64,000 bases of DNA, taken from Terrisporobacter sp. (GTDB taxonomy: Bacteria > Bacillota_A > Clostridia > Peptostreptococcales > Peptostreptococcaceae). Shown here piece by piece: positions 27,072 through 35,181 of this stretch; the stretch's first letter is position 1; each line of letters opens with the position of its first letter. Location of the stretch: the NCBI GenBank assembly GCA_029851945.1, contig JARKUZ010000024.1:1-64000 (forward strand), read 5' to 3'. The notes under the pieces were generated by a model, which searched no databases, was not told where the DNA came from, and saw only the letters and a program-made list of their open reading frames with translations. Position numbers and translations under genes: made by a program.

Positions 27072-27869
27072 TTATAAATTATAAAATTTCTTAACTGCTT
27101 CAAATACGCCTCCTGCATTAGGAGAATCACATACATAGTCTGCTACTTCTTTTAATTCTGCTTCTGCATTAGCTACAGCCACTCCAACTCCAACTGTGCT
27201 TAGCATTTCTATATCATTTTGAGCATCTCCAATAGCCATAACTTCATTTATGTCTATCCCTAGCATTTTTGCTACGTTTAATACTCCTTCAGCTTTGTTT
27301 GTAGATGCTGGCATTATATCTACTGATCTAGCATTATATCTAACAATATTTAACATATCTTTGTAGGGTTCTAGATGCTCTAATACAGAATCTATCCTTC
27401 CATCTGGTAGAGGGTCAATTATTAAAAGCTTTTGTATATTAACAGTATCCCACTCATCATCATTAGGTCTGTATATTTCTTCATATCTTCCAAATTTCTC
27501 AATTTGATTTCTTATGTAATCATTATGTCTATATGACTTATTAGAAACTCCATCACTTGTTACAATAGCCATTTCAAGTTCATCAGCATGTTCTATCGCT
27601 TTTCTTAATATATTACCTTTCATTGTGTTGCCCCATAGGAAGTTTCCATCTTTTACAGCTGCAGCTCCATTGTTAACAACAATTGGTAATTTAACTTCAA
27701 ATTCTTCTACAAAGTCTTTAACTTCTTCATAGCATCTCCCTGATGCTAATGTGAAAGGTATGTTATGCTTTTTTACAAACTCTTTTAATTGATGAAATTC
27801 TTCTTTTAATGTTTCATCTGTACCTATTAATGTACCATCAATATCACTTACTATAAGTTTTATATCCAT
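27072..27869 (-). CDS. HAD-superfamily Cof-type phosphatase
   Basis: The protein, about 265 residues, is a Cof/YidA-like HAD phosphatase. Motif I is LIVSDIDGTLIGTDE at the N-terminus, motif II the FTLASGRCY segment near 40, motif III the Lys in STNKAEGV near 195, and motif IV VMAIGDAQNDIEML near 215. I choose the ATG at 27869 (MDIKLIVSD) because AAAGGA lies six bases upstream; an ATG five codons earlier contains that site. Such enzymes dephosphorylate sugar phosphates or flavin precursors. Here a sugar phosphate from the operon pathway is a reasonable guess. Confidence 0.9.
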   Translation of the reverse strand: MDIKLIVSDIDGTLIGTDETLKEEFHQLKEFVKKHNIPFTLASGRCYEEVKDFVEEFEVKLPIVVNNGAAAVKDGNFLWGNTMKGNILRKAIEHADELEMAIVTSDGVSNKSYRHNDYIRNQIEKFGRYEEIYRPNDDEWDTVNIQKLLIIDPLPDGRIDSVLEHLEPYKDMLNIVRYNARSVDIMPASTNKAEGVLNVAKMLGIDINEVMAIGDAQNDIEMLSTVGVGVAVANAEAELKEVADYVCDSPNAGGVFEAVKKFYNL

Positions 27870-27911
27870 GTTGCGTCCTTTCATTTATTACTGTCTTATT
27901 TTTATGTATTA

Positions 27912-28640
27912 TTACTGTGCAAAAGTTCTCACTTTAAGACCTTTAACATCTGAGCACTCATAATCTTCACAATACTCCATAACTATGTTTCCATCTGTAT
28001 ATGTAGTTCTTCTTATAAACAAGATTGGGTCTCCCTCTTTTATAGGCAACTTTCCTTCTACTTGTTTTGGACAAGATATTGCTCTAATTTCTTCATCTGA
28101 GTACTTAGGCTTAAGGTTTGACTTATTAGCTAATAACTCAAACAAAGAGCAACGATCTAGGCTTTCCTCTTCAAACTTTATTCCAGAAACCAAATTATAA
28201 TTAAGATAACTAGTTTGATAGTTTTCTCCTATCCCTCCTACCTTTCTTATCCTTTGGATTTTGACAATTTTATCACCTTCATTTATATGAAGCTGTTTTG
28301 CAATTTTACAATCTGCATTTAGATAAAATATACCTTCAAGTTCAGTTTCAAACTTATGAGTTTTTGCACGTGGTGACTCACTAAATGATAATTTTCTTCG
28401 TTCTCGTTCTTTATTAATGCGAAGTTGACTTACAAATGTGCCTTTGCCTTTTATAGTATAAAGAACTTTTCTTTCTACTAAATCATCAATAGCTCTTCTA
28501 ACTGTCGCTCTACTTACATTAAATTTTTTAGCATAATAGTCTTGACCATTAATCATATCTCCACTTTCATAAACACCATTAAGAATGTCTTCAACTATAC
28601 TCTCTCTTATAATCTTATAAATTGCTGTATTGTTTGACAC
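27912..28640 (-). CDS. GntR-family regulator, HutC/UTRA type
   Basis: The 242-residue protein has an N-terminal winged helix (DMINGQDYYAKKFNVSRATVR, recognition NVSRATVRRAIDDLV) and a C-terminal UTRA ligand domain (about 85-240) with FELLANKSNLKP and DPILFIRRTTYTDGNIVMEY. It is first in the operon for the HAD phosphatase, sugar-type importer, nucleoside hydrolase and isomerase. Three near-identical palindromes 25-145 bp upstream are its probable operators, giving substrate-relieved repression. The ligand is probably a phosphosugar or nucleoside derivative. Confidence 0.9.
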   Translation of the reverse strand: MSNNTAIYKIIRESIVEDILNGVYESGDMINGQDYYAKKFNVSRATVRRAIDDLVERKVLYTIKGKGTFVSQLRINKERERRKLSFSESPRAKTHKFETELEGIFYLNADCKIAKQLHINEGDKIVKIQRIRKVGGIGENYQTSYLNYNLVSGIKFEEESLDRCSLFELLANKSNLKPKYSDEEIRAISCPKQVEGKLPIKEGDPILFIRRTTYTDGNIVMEYCEDYECSDVKGLKVRTFAQ

Positions 28641-28664
28641 TGGCTAAAATCACCTCCAAACATA

Positions 28665-28783
28665 ATATGGCATGCCATGTCATTTTAAAAATATATTTGA
28701 TTTACAACATGGAGTGCCATGTTATTCTAAAACAATATTCCTTTGCAACAAACAATATTCATTTACAACATGGAGTGCCATGT
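28665..28783. promoter_or_regulatory. Three palindromic operators upstream of gntR
   Basis: ATATGGCATGCCATGT (28665-28680), ACATGGAGTGCCATGT (28707-28722) and ACATGGAGTGCCATGT (28768-28783). Sites two and three are identical, and spacings are 42 and 61 bp between starts. The consensus ACATGGNNTGCCATGT is found nowhere else in the window that I could see. Binding by the adjacent GntR protein is inference. Confidence 0.8.
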
Positions 28784-29312
28784 TGTTATAAAATAACTTC
28801 ACATCTAATAACATTATTATACAGAAAAGATGTTAAATTTGTATTAAGTTTTACTAATTTCCTCATAGAATATTATTTTTAAATTATTATTTTAGACTTA
28901 ATTTTAAAAGTCAAATACAGTTAATATACTATCATAAATCTCATGAAAAATACAGTTTTCTTTTTATAAAATTGTTCATATTTTGACAACACTCTATAAA
29001 TTTATAATCCAAATGTTATATTATTAAAAACTAATAATTCCAATACTATATTTTCAGAGTTTGCCTTATTTGTAGACAGTTATTTACTAAATCAATTGTC
29101 TATGAAATCTCATGTACAATAATACGCTTAACTTCGAACAATTTCATCCGTTATTATTTTTTAGTTCGACTTACATTTTCAATTATATATATTTTAAAGA
29201 TATTATTCAATATATTTTGCCAATTTCTTCAATATTTGTATTTACTAGTATATATATCTCTATTCTTTTATAAAATAATTCCTACTCTTTTAGATATGTA
29301 CTAGAATTCTGT
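28784..29312. other. Gene-free stretch with a second copy of the 19.8-kb control element
   Basis: About 530 bp without a usable ORF. TCGAAC (29134-29139) and GTTCGA (29164-29169), 24 bp apart, match the pair at 19795-19830. The flanking AT-rich DNA is also alike to about 29245. On the other side, similarity runs to the place where the M20 start codon sits at 19.78 kb. No M20-like coding remnant is readable here, so it looks like a duplicated control region that lost its gene. Confidence 0.55.
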
Positions 29313-29349
29313 AAAAAGGAGTATTGAAATAACTTTCAATACTCCTTTA
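29313..29349 (-). terminator. Terminator after the M28 peptidase gene
   Basis: AAAGGAGTATTGAAA and its perfect complement flank a four-base loop, with a U run on the minus strand. It lies about 95 bp past the M28 stop. Confidence 0.85.
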
Positions 29350-29443
29350 AATTTAAACTAATATATTTAGTAAAAAGTAATCCTCATAATAATTATTAAT
29401 GAATTCATCATCATTTGATTCTAATATAGTTTTTCTAACCACA

Positions 29444-31087
29444 TTATCTTAAATCTTCTATATTAACAAGCCCTATTACAATAGGTATGAAAGCTATCAT
29501 AGCAAAGAATATATTGGCACAAAGAGCACCTATTGTTAAAGCACAGTTAAATAAATAGATTGTTGGTACATATAATATTATAATTGATGCAATTGGTAAT
29601 AGCATTATATATGAAATTTTTTCAAACTTATTAAGTAAAATTTTTATAATTATACTTAAAGTGATTATTAAAGCAGGATAAACTGTTAAGTAACTTGCTC
29701 CTGGTAATGCTACAGTAAATATGATAGATAATATAAGAAGTAGTAATAAAGAACCTATTATAAATTCATTTGATTCTTCTAAATTATTAGTAAACTTTCT
29801 TATTAGTAATAAATAACTTATAAATAATAAAACCATAACTGATATAAATATAATATTTTCAAACTTTATTAAAGGAAGATAAGTTAATTTGAATTCTCTA
29901 CCATTTAATACTGCTAGTAATCTACTTATTCCATATCCTATTCCCATTGTAATTACTATAAATCCTGCATTTATACCTACATATTTAGCAACTTTTTTAG
30001 CACTTTTCAATTTAAATTTCTTAGCTATAAATACAATTCCTATTAAAATAATTGCTAAGAATCCTATATTCGCTAACTTAGAGTATTTTATAAATTTGTT
30101 CCCTAAACTAAAGAAGATTAAATCATCTTTACCATCAAATGCATCTGAAGAAGAATATTTTTCATTACTTACAAATTCTTTAACTATAGGTAATACTTGA
30201 TCTCCATAATGTTGCATAGTTCTATCATCTAAGTTCTCTGGTTTATCATTAGGTGTATGATAATTTTCTAACCCATCTAAAGCACTTATATTTATTCCTG
30301 TTAAATTATTTTCTAAGAATACTGTGAAATCAGTTGCATTAGGTAATAATCTATATATTTCAGGTGTTATAGAATATGAAAATGGCTTTTCGCTAGATTC
30401 ATATAAATCTATAACAGGCGTATTATTTGGACTAGTTTCAAACATAACAGCAGGTCCTCTAGTTCCTCTTGCTTCTATATTAACTACATAATTCACACCT
30501 TCTAAAATTTTATTTTCTTTTACAGCTTCTTTTGCTCCTAATAATCCGTATTCTTCACCATCAGTTAATAATATTTTTATACCATTTTCTAAAGTAATAT
30601 CAGATTCTTTTATAACTCTAAGAGTTTCTAATATGGTAGATAGTGCATACCCTGCATCAGCTGCACCTAAAGAACCATCCTTTTCAGCGTAACGCTCTTT
30701 TTTAGCATGAGAACTGTCATAGTGAGTAACAAGCATTATGTATGAATCCGACTTACCTTTTATTTCAGCATATATATTTTCTAAATCTACATTGCTATTG
30801 CTTCTTTTTTCATAAATATCTTTATAACCGTATATTTCTGGTTTCAATCCTAGTTCTTCTAACTCAGATATTAAATAATCCCTTACTTCTTTTTTAGCTT
30901 CAACATCAAACACTGAGTGTGGCTCTTTAGCAATATTACTTATATGCTCTTTTTGCTTAGTAACATTTACTTTACTATTGTCTGTATAGTTTGGTTTAGA
31001 TGGGTTTAAAGAATTAAATCCTATAATACCCGATACCATCATAATTATCATTGTAATAAAAATACAAATTTTTCTACTTTTATTCAT
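29444..31087 (-). CDS. M28-family metallopeptidase with C-terminal membrane region
   Basis: The 547-residue protein has an N-terminal signal anchor, an extracellular M28 aminopeptidase domain (about 45-310) and a C-terminal half of seven or eight membrane helices. Zinc-site motifs are visible: VTHYDSSH, GAADAGYAL, LLTDGEEYGLLGA, NIEARGTRGP and NYHTPNDKPENL. This domain order resembles clostridial and vacuolar M28 membrane peptidases. The active site should face outside and may trim peptides for uptake. It is monocistronic with a clear terminator. The physiological substrate is unknown. Confidence 0.9.
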   Translation of the reverse strand: MNKSRKICIFITMIIMMVSGIIGFNSLNPSKPNYTDNSKVNVTKQKEHISNIAKEPHSVFDVEAKKEVRDYLISELEELGLKPEIYGYKDIYEKRSNSNVDLENIYAEIKGKSDSYIMLVTHYDSSHAKKERYAEKDGSLGAADAGYALSTILETLRVIKESDITLENGIKILLTDGEEYGLLGAKEAVKENKILEGVNYVVNIEARGTRGPAVMFETSPNNTPVIDLYESSEKPFSYSITPEIYRLLPNATDFTVFLENNLTGINISALDGLENYHTPNDKPENLDDRTMQHYGDQVLPIVKEFVSNEKYSSSDAFDGKDDLIFFSLGNKFIKYSKLANIGFLAIILIGIVFIAKKFKLKSAKKVAKYVGINAGFIVITMGIGYGISRLLAVLNGREFKLTYLPLIKFENIIFISVMVLLFISYLLLIRKFTNNLEESNEFIIGSLLLLLILSIIFTVALPGASYLTVYPALIITLSIIIKILLNKFEKISYIMLLPIASIIILYVPTIYLFNCALTIGALCANIFFAMIAFIPIVIGLVNIEDLR

Positions 31088-31193
31088 TTAGTACCTCCAA
31101 TATTTTGAATATCAAAATTCCTTATTACATTTTACCAAATCCGACATATTTTGTAAATCAAAATATTTTATATTTTTATTATCAGTTATTATT

Positions 31194-32516
31194 TTAGTTA
31201 TTATTATTTAATTTTCTATATTCATAAAAGCCTAAAATATCAGCCAATGCCCATCCTATAGGTATGGAAAACCAAATTCCCCTAGGACCTAAAGATGTGC
31301 TTGAAAGTAAAAAGGCTAAAGTTACTCTAGTTCCTAAAGATACTACAGTTAAAATTATTGACATATTAAGATTTCCAATCCCCCTATAAAGGCCATAAAA
31401 CATAAATAAAAATCCTATTAAGACATAGAAAACTGCCACTACAGATATATACTCTACACCTAAAGATATAACTTCTATATTATTTTTATTTATAAAAAGT
31501 AACATAATATTTTCTGAAAATAATAAAATCAAAGAAGATACTATAATACAAAAAATAATAATAGTTTTTATTGCACTTTTTATGCCTTCTAATATTCTTT
31601 CATCTTTTTCAGCACCTTTATTTTGTGCCACATAAGTAGAAAATGCATTGCCAAAATCTTGTACAGGCATATAAGCAAAAGAATCTACCTTTACCCCTGC
31701 TGCAAAAGCCGCCATAACTGTAGCTCCAAAAGTATTTACTAATCCTTGTACAATTAATATTCCAAAATTCATTATGGATTGCTGAAGTGATGTTAAAATA
31801 GAATATTTAGCAACTAATTTAAAATTCTCTTTTTTTATTTTTATGTCTTTAATATTAAATCTTAAAAAAGATAAATTTTTATAAACATATATCATAGCTA
31901 AAATAGCAGAAACTCCTTGAGCTATAATTGTAGCTAATGCCACTCCTTTTACTCCTAAATCAAAATTTATTACAAATAATAAGTCTAGTACCACATTTAT
32001 TATGGAAGCTATAATCAAGAAATATAAAGGTCTTTTAGAATCTCCCACTGACCTAAGTAAGGCTGTTGCTAAATTGTATATAAATGTGAAAATCAATCCA
32101 TAAAGAATAATGATTAAATAACTTTTACAGTATAATAATAGCTCTTGTGGCATTTTAAATAATCTAAGTATTAAGTCTATTCCTATGATTGATATAAGCA
32201 TTAATATAATAGTTACTATCCCAATAAAAATAATTGAAGTAATTGTACTTTCTTTAAACTTTTCAAATTCTCTAGCTCCGTAATACTGAGCTAATATAAT
32301 ACCTGCTCCCATAGCTAGACCAATTATTATTGAAGTTATAAATACTATTATTGAAAATGATGATCCTACAGCTGCTAGGGCATCTGCTCCTATGAATTTT
32401 CCAACAACTATGGTGTCCACCAAATTATATACTTGTTGAAATATATTCCCTAAAATCATGGGAAAGGCAAACCTAAGTATTAATTTACTAGGATTCCCCT
32501 GTGTCATATCTAACAT
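31194..32516 (-). CDS. MATE-family multidrug/Na+ antiporter
   Basis: The 440-residue protein has about twelve hydrophobic helices in two homologous halves, with the family openings GNIFQQVYNLVDTIVVGKFI near 25 and the NLATALLRSVGDSKRPL segment near 150. Length is normal for MATE exporters, in contrast to the broken MATE gene at 7402-8347. It probably expels cationic drugs or metabolites. It stands alone between an M28 peptidase and a divergent gene. Confidence 0.92.
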   Translation of the reverse strand: MLDMTQGNPSKLILRFAFPMILGNIFQQVYNLVDTIVVGKFIGADALAAVGSSFSIIVFITSIIIGLAMGAGIILAQYYGAREFEKFKESTITSIIFIGIVTIILMLISIIGIDLILRLFKMPQELLLYCKSYLIIILYGLIFTFIYNLATALLRSVGDSKRPLYFLIIASIINVVLDLLFVINFDLGVKGVALATIIAQGVSAILAMIYVYKNLSFLRFNIKDIKIKKENFKLVAKYSILTSLQQSIMNFGILIVQGLVNTFGATVMAAFAAGVKVDSFAYMPVQDFGNAFSTYVAQNKGAEKDERILEGIKSAIKTIIIFCIIVSSLILLFSENIMLLFINKNNIEVISLGVEYISVVAVFYVLIGFLFMFYGLYRGIGNLNMSIILTVVSLGTRVTLAFLLSSTSLGPRGIWFSIPIGWALADILGFYEYRKLNNNN

Positions 32517-32836
32517 ATTTTATCTCCCTTTTATATGTATATTTTTATTATTGTATCTAATAAGATTATAATATTGGATAAGTAGTAATAGTAATAAAAT
32601 ATAAAAATTACTTTTATCTGAATAAAGTTTTATGAAATGTTTCAAGTATATAAATTATTTTAACTGAATTTAATAGATATCACATCTCATCAGTTTAAAT
32701 TTTGTATTTTCTTTTTAAAATTAGAAATAATAAAAGTTGTTATAAAATTTACTATAAAATATTTATAATTCTTTTGACATAAGGTATTATGTTAAGGTGA
32801 ATATTATATGAAAGAAAAACTTATAGGAGGAAAATT
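32517..32836. other. Divergent promoter region
   Basis: The 320-bp gap holds the promoters of the MATE gene (leftward) and the unknown gene at 32837 (rightward). A TTGACA hexamer at about 32774 is a plausible -35 for the rightward gene. GGAGG precedes its ATG. No coding potential or repeats seen. Confidence 0.45.
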
Positions 32837-33463
32837 ATGAACTTTATAACAAAAGAAGAGTTAGAAAAGAAAGATTTAGTATCTAGATTTTCTGTAGTAA
32901 ATGGAAGTTTAGTATTAGAAGATAACCCTACATACAAATCTACTTTTGAGATTGGAGATATTGTAGCTCATAAAAATAATCTACAAAACATCGGTATTGT
33001 ATCTTTTTTAGAGGATGAAGAATTAAGTATAAAATGGAGTGATAATACTGAGTCTATAGAGACACCTTATAATTTAATTGTCGTGCCTCCTACTGTTGGA
33101 TTAGAGTTATTAAAAGGTAGTAATATTTTAGAATTATGGGAAAATTTATCTAATGGTAAAAGTGATAGCCTTGATTTAAAATGTATTTATTTAGGAGATA
33201 TAGTGATAAATGAAGTGCCTTTTATTAGAGCTTATAAAAATACTGATACCATAGTGGATAAAAAATTCAAAAGAATATTTACACTTTATAGAAAATTTGG
33301 TACTACTCAAATATTTAGAACCAATTTATATACTATCTGTGATAATAAAATAGGATTAGATACATCTAGATATGTATATTATTTATTAGAAAACAATGTA
33401 GTTTATTATTTAGGTATAGATTTAAACAAAGAAGATTTAGGTATTTATTTATTTAATAGATAG
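32837..33463 (+). CDS. Unknown 208-residue protein
   Basis: I do not recognise this family. It starts at an ATG seven bases after TAGGAGG and ends before a strong terminator, so it is a real single gene. Residues about 38-85 (IGDIVAHKNNLQNIGIVSFL, then SIKWSDNTESIETPYNLIVV) look like a small beta-barrel of the Tudor/KOW/SH3 type. The rest mixes beta and acidic segments with no signal peptide or membrane helix. It is probably cytosolic. It is one of the few plus-strand genes. Confidence 0.75.
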   Translation: MNFITKEELEKKDLVSRFSVVNGSLVLEDNPTYKSTFEIGDIVAHKNNLQNIGIVSFLEDEELSIKWSDNTESIETPYNLIVVPPTVGLELLKGSNILELWENLSNGKSDSLDLKCIYLGDIVINEVPFIRAYKNTDTIVDKKFKRIFTLYRKFGTTQIFRTNLYTICDNKIGLDTSRYVYYLLENNVVYYLGIDLNKEDLGIYLFNR

Positions 33464-33476
33464 AACTTGTATATTT

Positions 33477-33530
33477 AAAAAAGCTCCTTTTGACTATGAT
33501 TGTATTTTATCATTGCCATAAAGGAGCTTT
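33477..33530. terminator. Terminator between convergent genes
   Basis: AAAAGCTCCTTT and AAAGGAGCTTTT arms, with A and T runs outside, sit between the unknown plus-strand gene and the alcohol dehydrogenase. Confidence 0.82.
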
Positions 33531-33597
33531 TTATTATCTTAAAATCACAAATTATTTTATATTATCTTATTTTTTATTTCGTATTATTTATTAAAAT

Positions 33598-34776
33598 TTA
33601 CTTAGCTAATTTATATATAGCAAGTACATCTTCCCATCCTAATTTTCTTAGTCCACCAAGTTTAAATTCTTTTCCATCATTAAAATTAGTAGCTTTTTTA
33701 GCCATTATTTCTAAATTGCTATCATCTATACCTAATTCTTTTAAAGTTACAGGAAGTCCCATTTTTACAAAAAATTCTTTAAGTCTATTTATTCCTTCTA
33801 ATGCTATACTTTCCTCATCTCTAAAGCTTCCTTCCACACTCATAACATTTACTGCAAATTGTACAAACATTGGTAAATTAGATTTATAAACGTATTTCAT
33901 CCATGCAATAGTTACTACAGAAAGACCAGATCCATGAGCAACATCATATATGGCACTTAATTCATGTTCTATTTTATGAGATGCCCAATCTTGCTCTCTT
34001 CCAAGTCCTAATAATCCATTATGAGCTATATTACCAGCAAAAGCAATTTCTGCCCATGCATTATAGTTTTTATTATCTTTTTTTAATATAAGACCATTCT
34101 TCATAATAGTTTTCAATGTAGCTTCACATAATCCATCAGTCAAATCAGTATGTAATGTATTAGTAAAATATCTTTCCATTATATGACTCATCATATCGCA
34201 AACACCGTTAGCAATTTGATTTTCTGGTAGACTATAATAAATTTCAGGATTTATGATGCTAAATTCTGGTCTAAGTAATTCTGCACCACAAGATAATTTA
34301 AGTTGTTTTTCTTCATTTGTAATAACAGTTCCTGTACTTGATTCACTTCCTGCAGCTGGTATAGTAAGTATAGTTGCTATTGGCAGAGCTCTTTTAATTT
34401 CTATACCTTTTTCAAAAAAGTCCCAAACGTCACCTTCATAATTTACGCCTATGGCTATAGCTTTGGAAGAATCTATTACACTTCCTCCACCTACAGCTAA
34501 TATAAAATCAACATTCTCTTCTTTGCAAAGTTTGATTCCTTCACGTACAAGAGATAGTCTAGGATTTGGCTTCACTCCAGAAAGTTCTACGAATTCAATT
34601 CCATTTGACTTTAGTGACTCTATTACATCATTATAGACTCCATTATTTTTTATACTTTCACCTCCAAAGTGTAAAAGTACCTTTTTTACATTACCTTTAA
34701 GATGTTTTCCAACCTCTTTATGTGTATCTTTACCAAAAATGATTCTTGTTTTGTTATAATAATTAAAATTTAACAT
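33598..34776 (-). CDS. Iron-containing alcohol dehydrogenase (BdhA/YugJ-like)
   Basis: The start is the ATG at 34776 (MLNFNYYNKTRIIFG), with GGAGG eight bases upstream. About 392 residues result, normal for NAD(P)H-dependent butanol dehydrogenase-type enzymes. Landmarks are LAVGGGSVIDSSKAIA near 90, the substrate segment AAGSESSTGTV near 145 and the metal ligands in the NGVCDMMSHIME and DWASHKIEHELSAIYDVAHG regions. It probably reduces aldehydes to alcohols in fermentation. It is monocistronic. Confidence 0.92.
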   Translation of the reverse strand: MLNFNYYNKTRIIFGKDTHKEVGKHLKGNVKKVLLHFGGESIKNNGVYNDVIESLKSNGIEFVELSGVKPNPRLSLVREGIKLCKEENVDFILAVGGGSVIDSSKAIAIGVNYEGDVWDFFEKGIEIKRALPIATILTIPAAGSESSTGTVITNEEKQLKLSCGAELLRPEFSIINPEIYYSLPENQIANGVCDMMSHIMERYFTNTLHTDLTDGLCEATLKTIMKNGLILKKDNKNYNAWAEIAFAGNIAHNGLLGLGREQDWASHKIEHELSAIYDVAHGSGLSVVTIAWMKYVYKSNLPMFVQFAVNVMSVEGSFRDEESIALEGINRLKEFFVKMGLPVTLKELGIDDSNLEIMAKKATNFNDGKEFKLGGLRKLGWEDVLAIYKLAK

Positions 34777-35121
34777 AATTGTGTCCTCCATTAGTTGATA
34801 TATATACATATAAATTGTATTCATTCATATTTTCTAATGTAATAGCCTACCCGTCAATAATATTCTAATTTTTGTATGGATTTGCTTTATAAAATATATA
34901 AAAATATTATATAAAAATTTTTATATTAGAGTATCATAAAACATAAAAATGCATAATATTTAATAAGCTACAATTTATTTATAAGTGGTGGATATTTATT
35001 TGATATAAAATTCAACCATAGAGGCTATTTTGCTAACCTGAAAGTAATTACTGTAAAAAACTTTTTTCTTTAAAGCTACTTTCTTAAATAAATAAATTGT
35101 AGTTTTCTTTTTTATTAAAAA
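34777..35121. other. Gene-free promoter region of the alcohol dehydrogenase
   Basis: About 345 bp of AT-rich DNA. The words CTACAATTTATTT (about 34967) and AAATAAATTGTAG (about 35090) form a long-range inverted repeat of unknown meaning. No coding potential seen. Confidence 0.4.
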
Positions 35122-35168
35122 GAGTATATTAATTTAAACTGTACCTAGTTTAATATTTAATATACTCC
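35122..35168 (-). terminator. Terminator after the BceB-like permease
   Basis: AGTATATTAA and TTAATATACT outer arms, with AAACT and AGTTT inner arms, form a hairpin 14 bp past the permease stop, with a U run on the minus strand. Confidence 0.72.
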
Positions 35169-35181
35169 TTTTGTTATCTTA

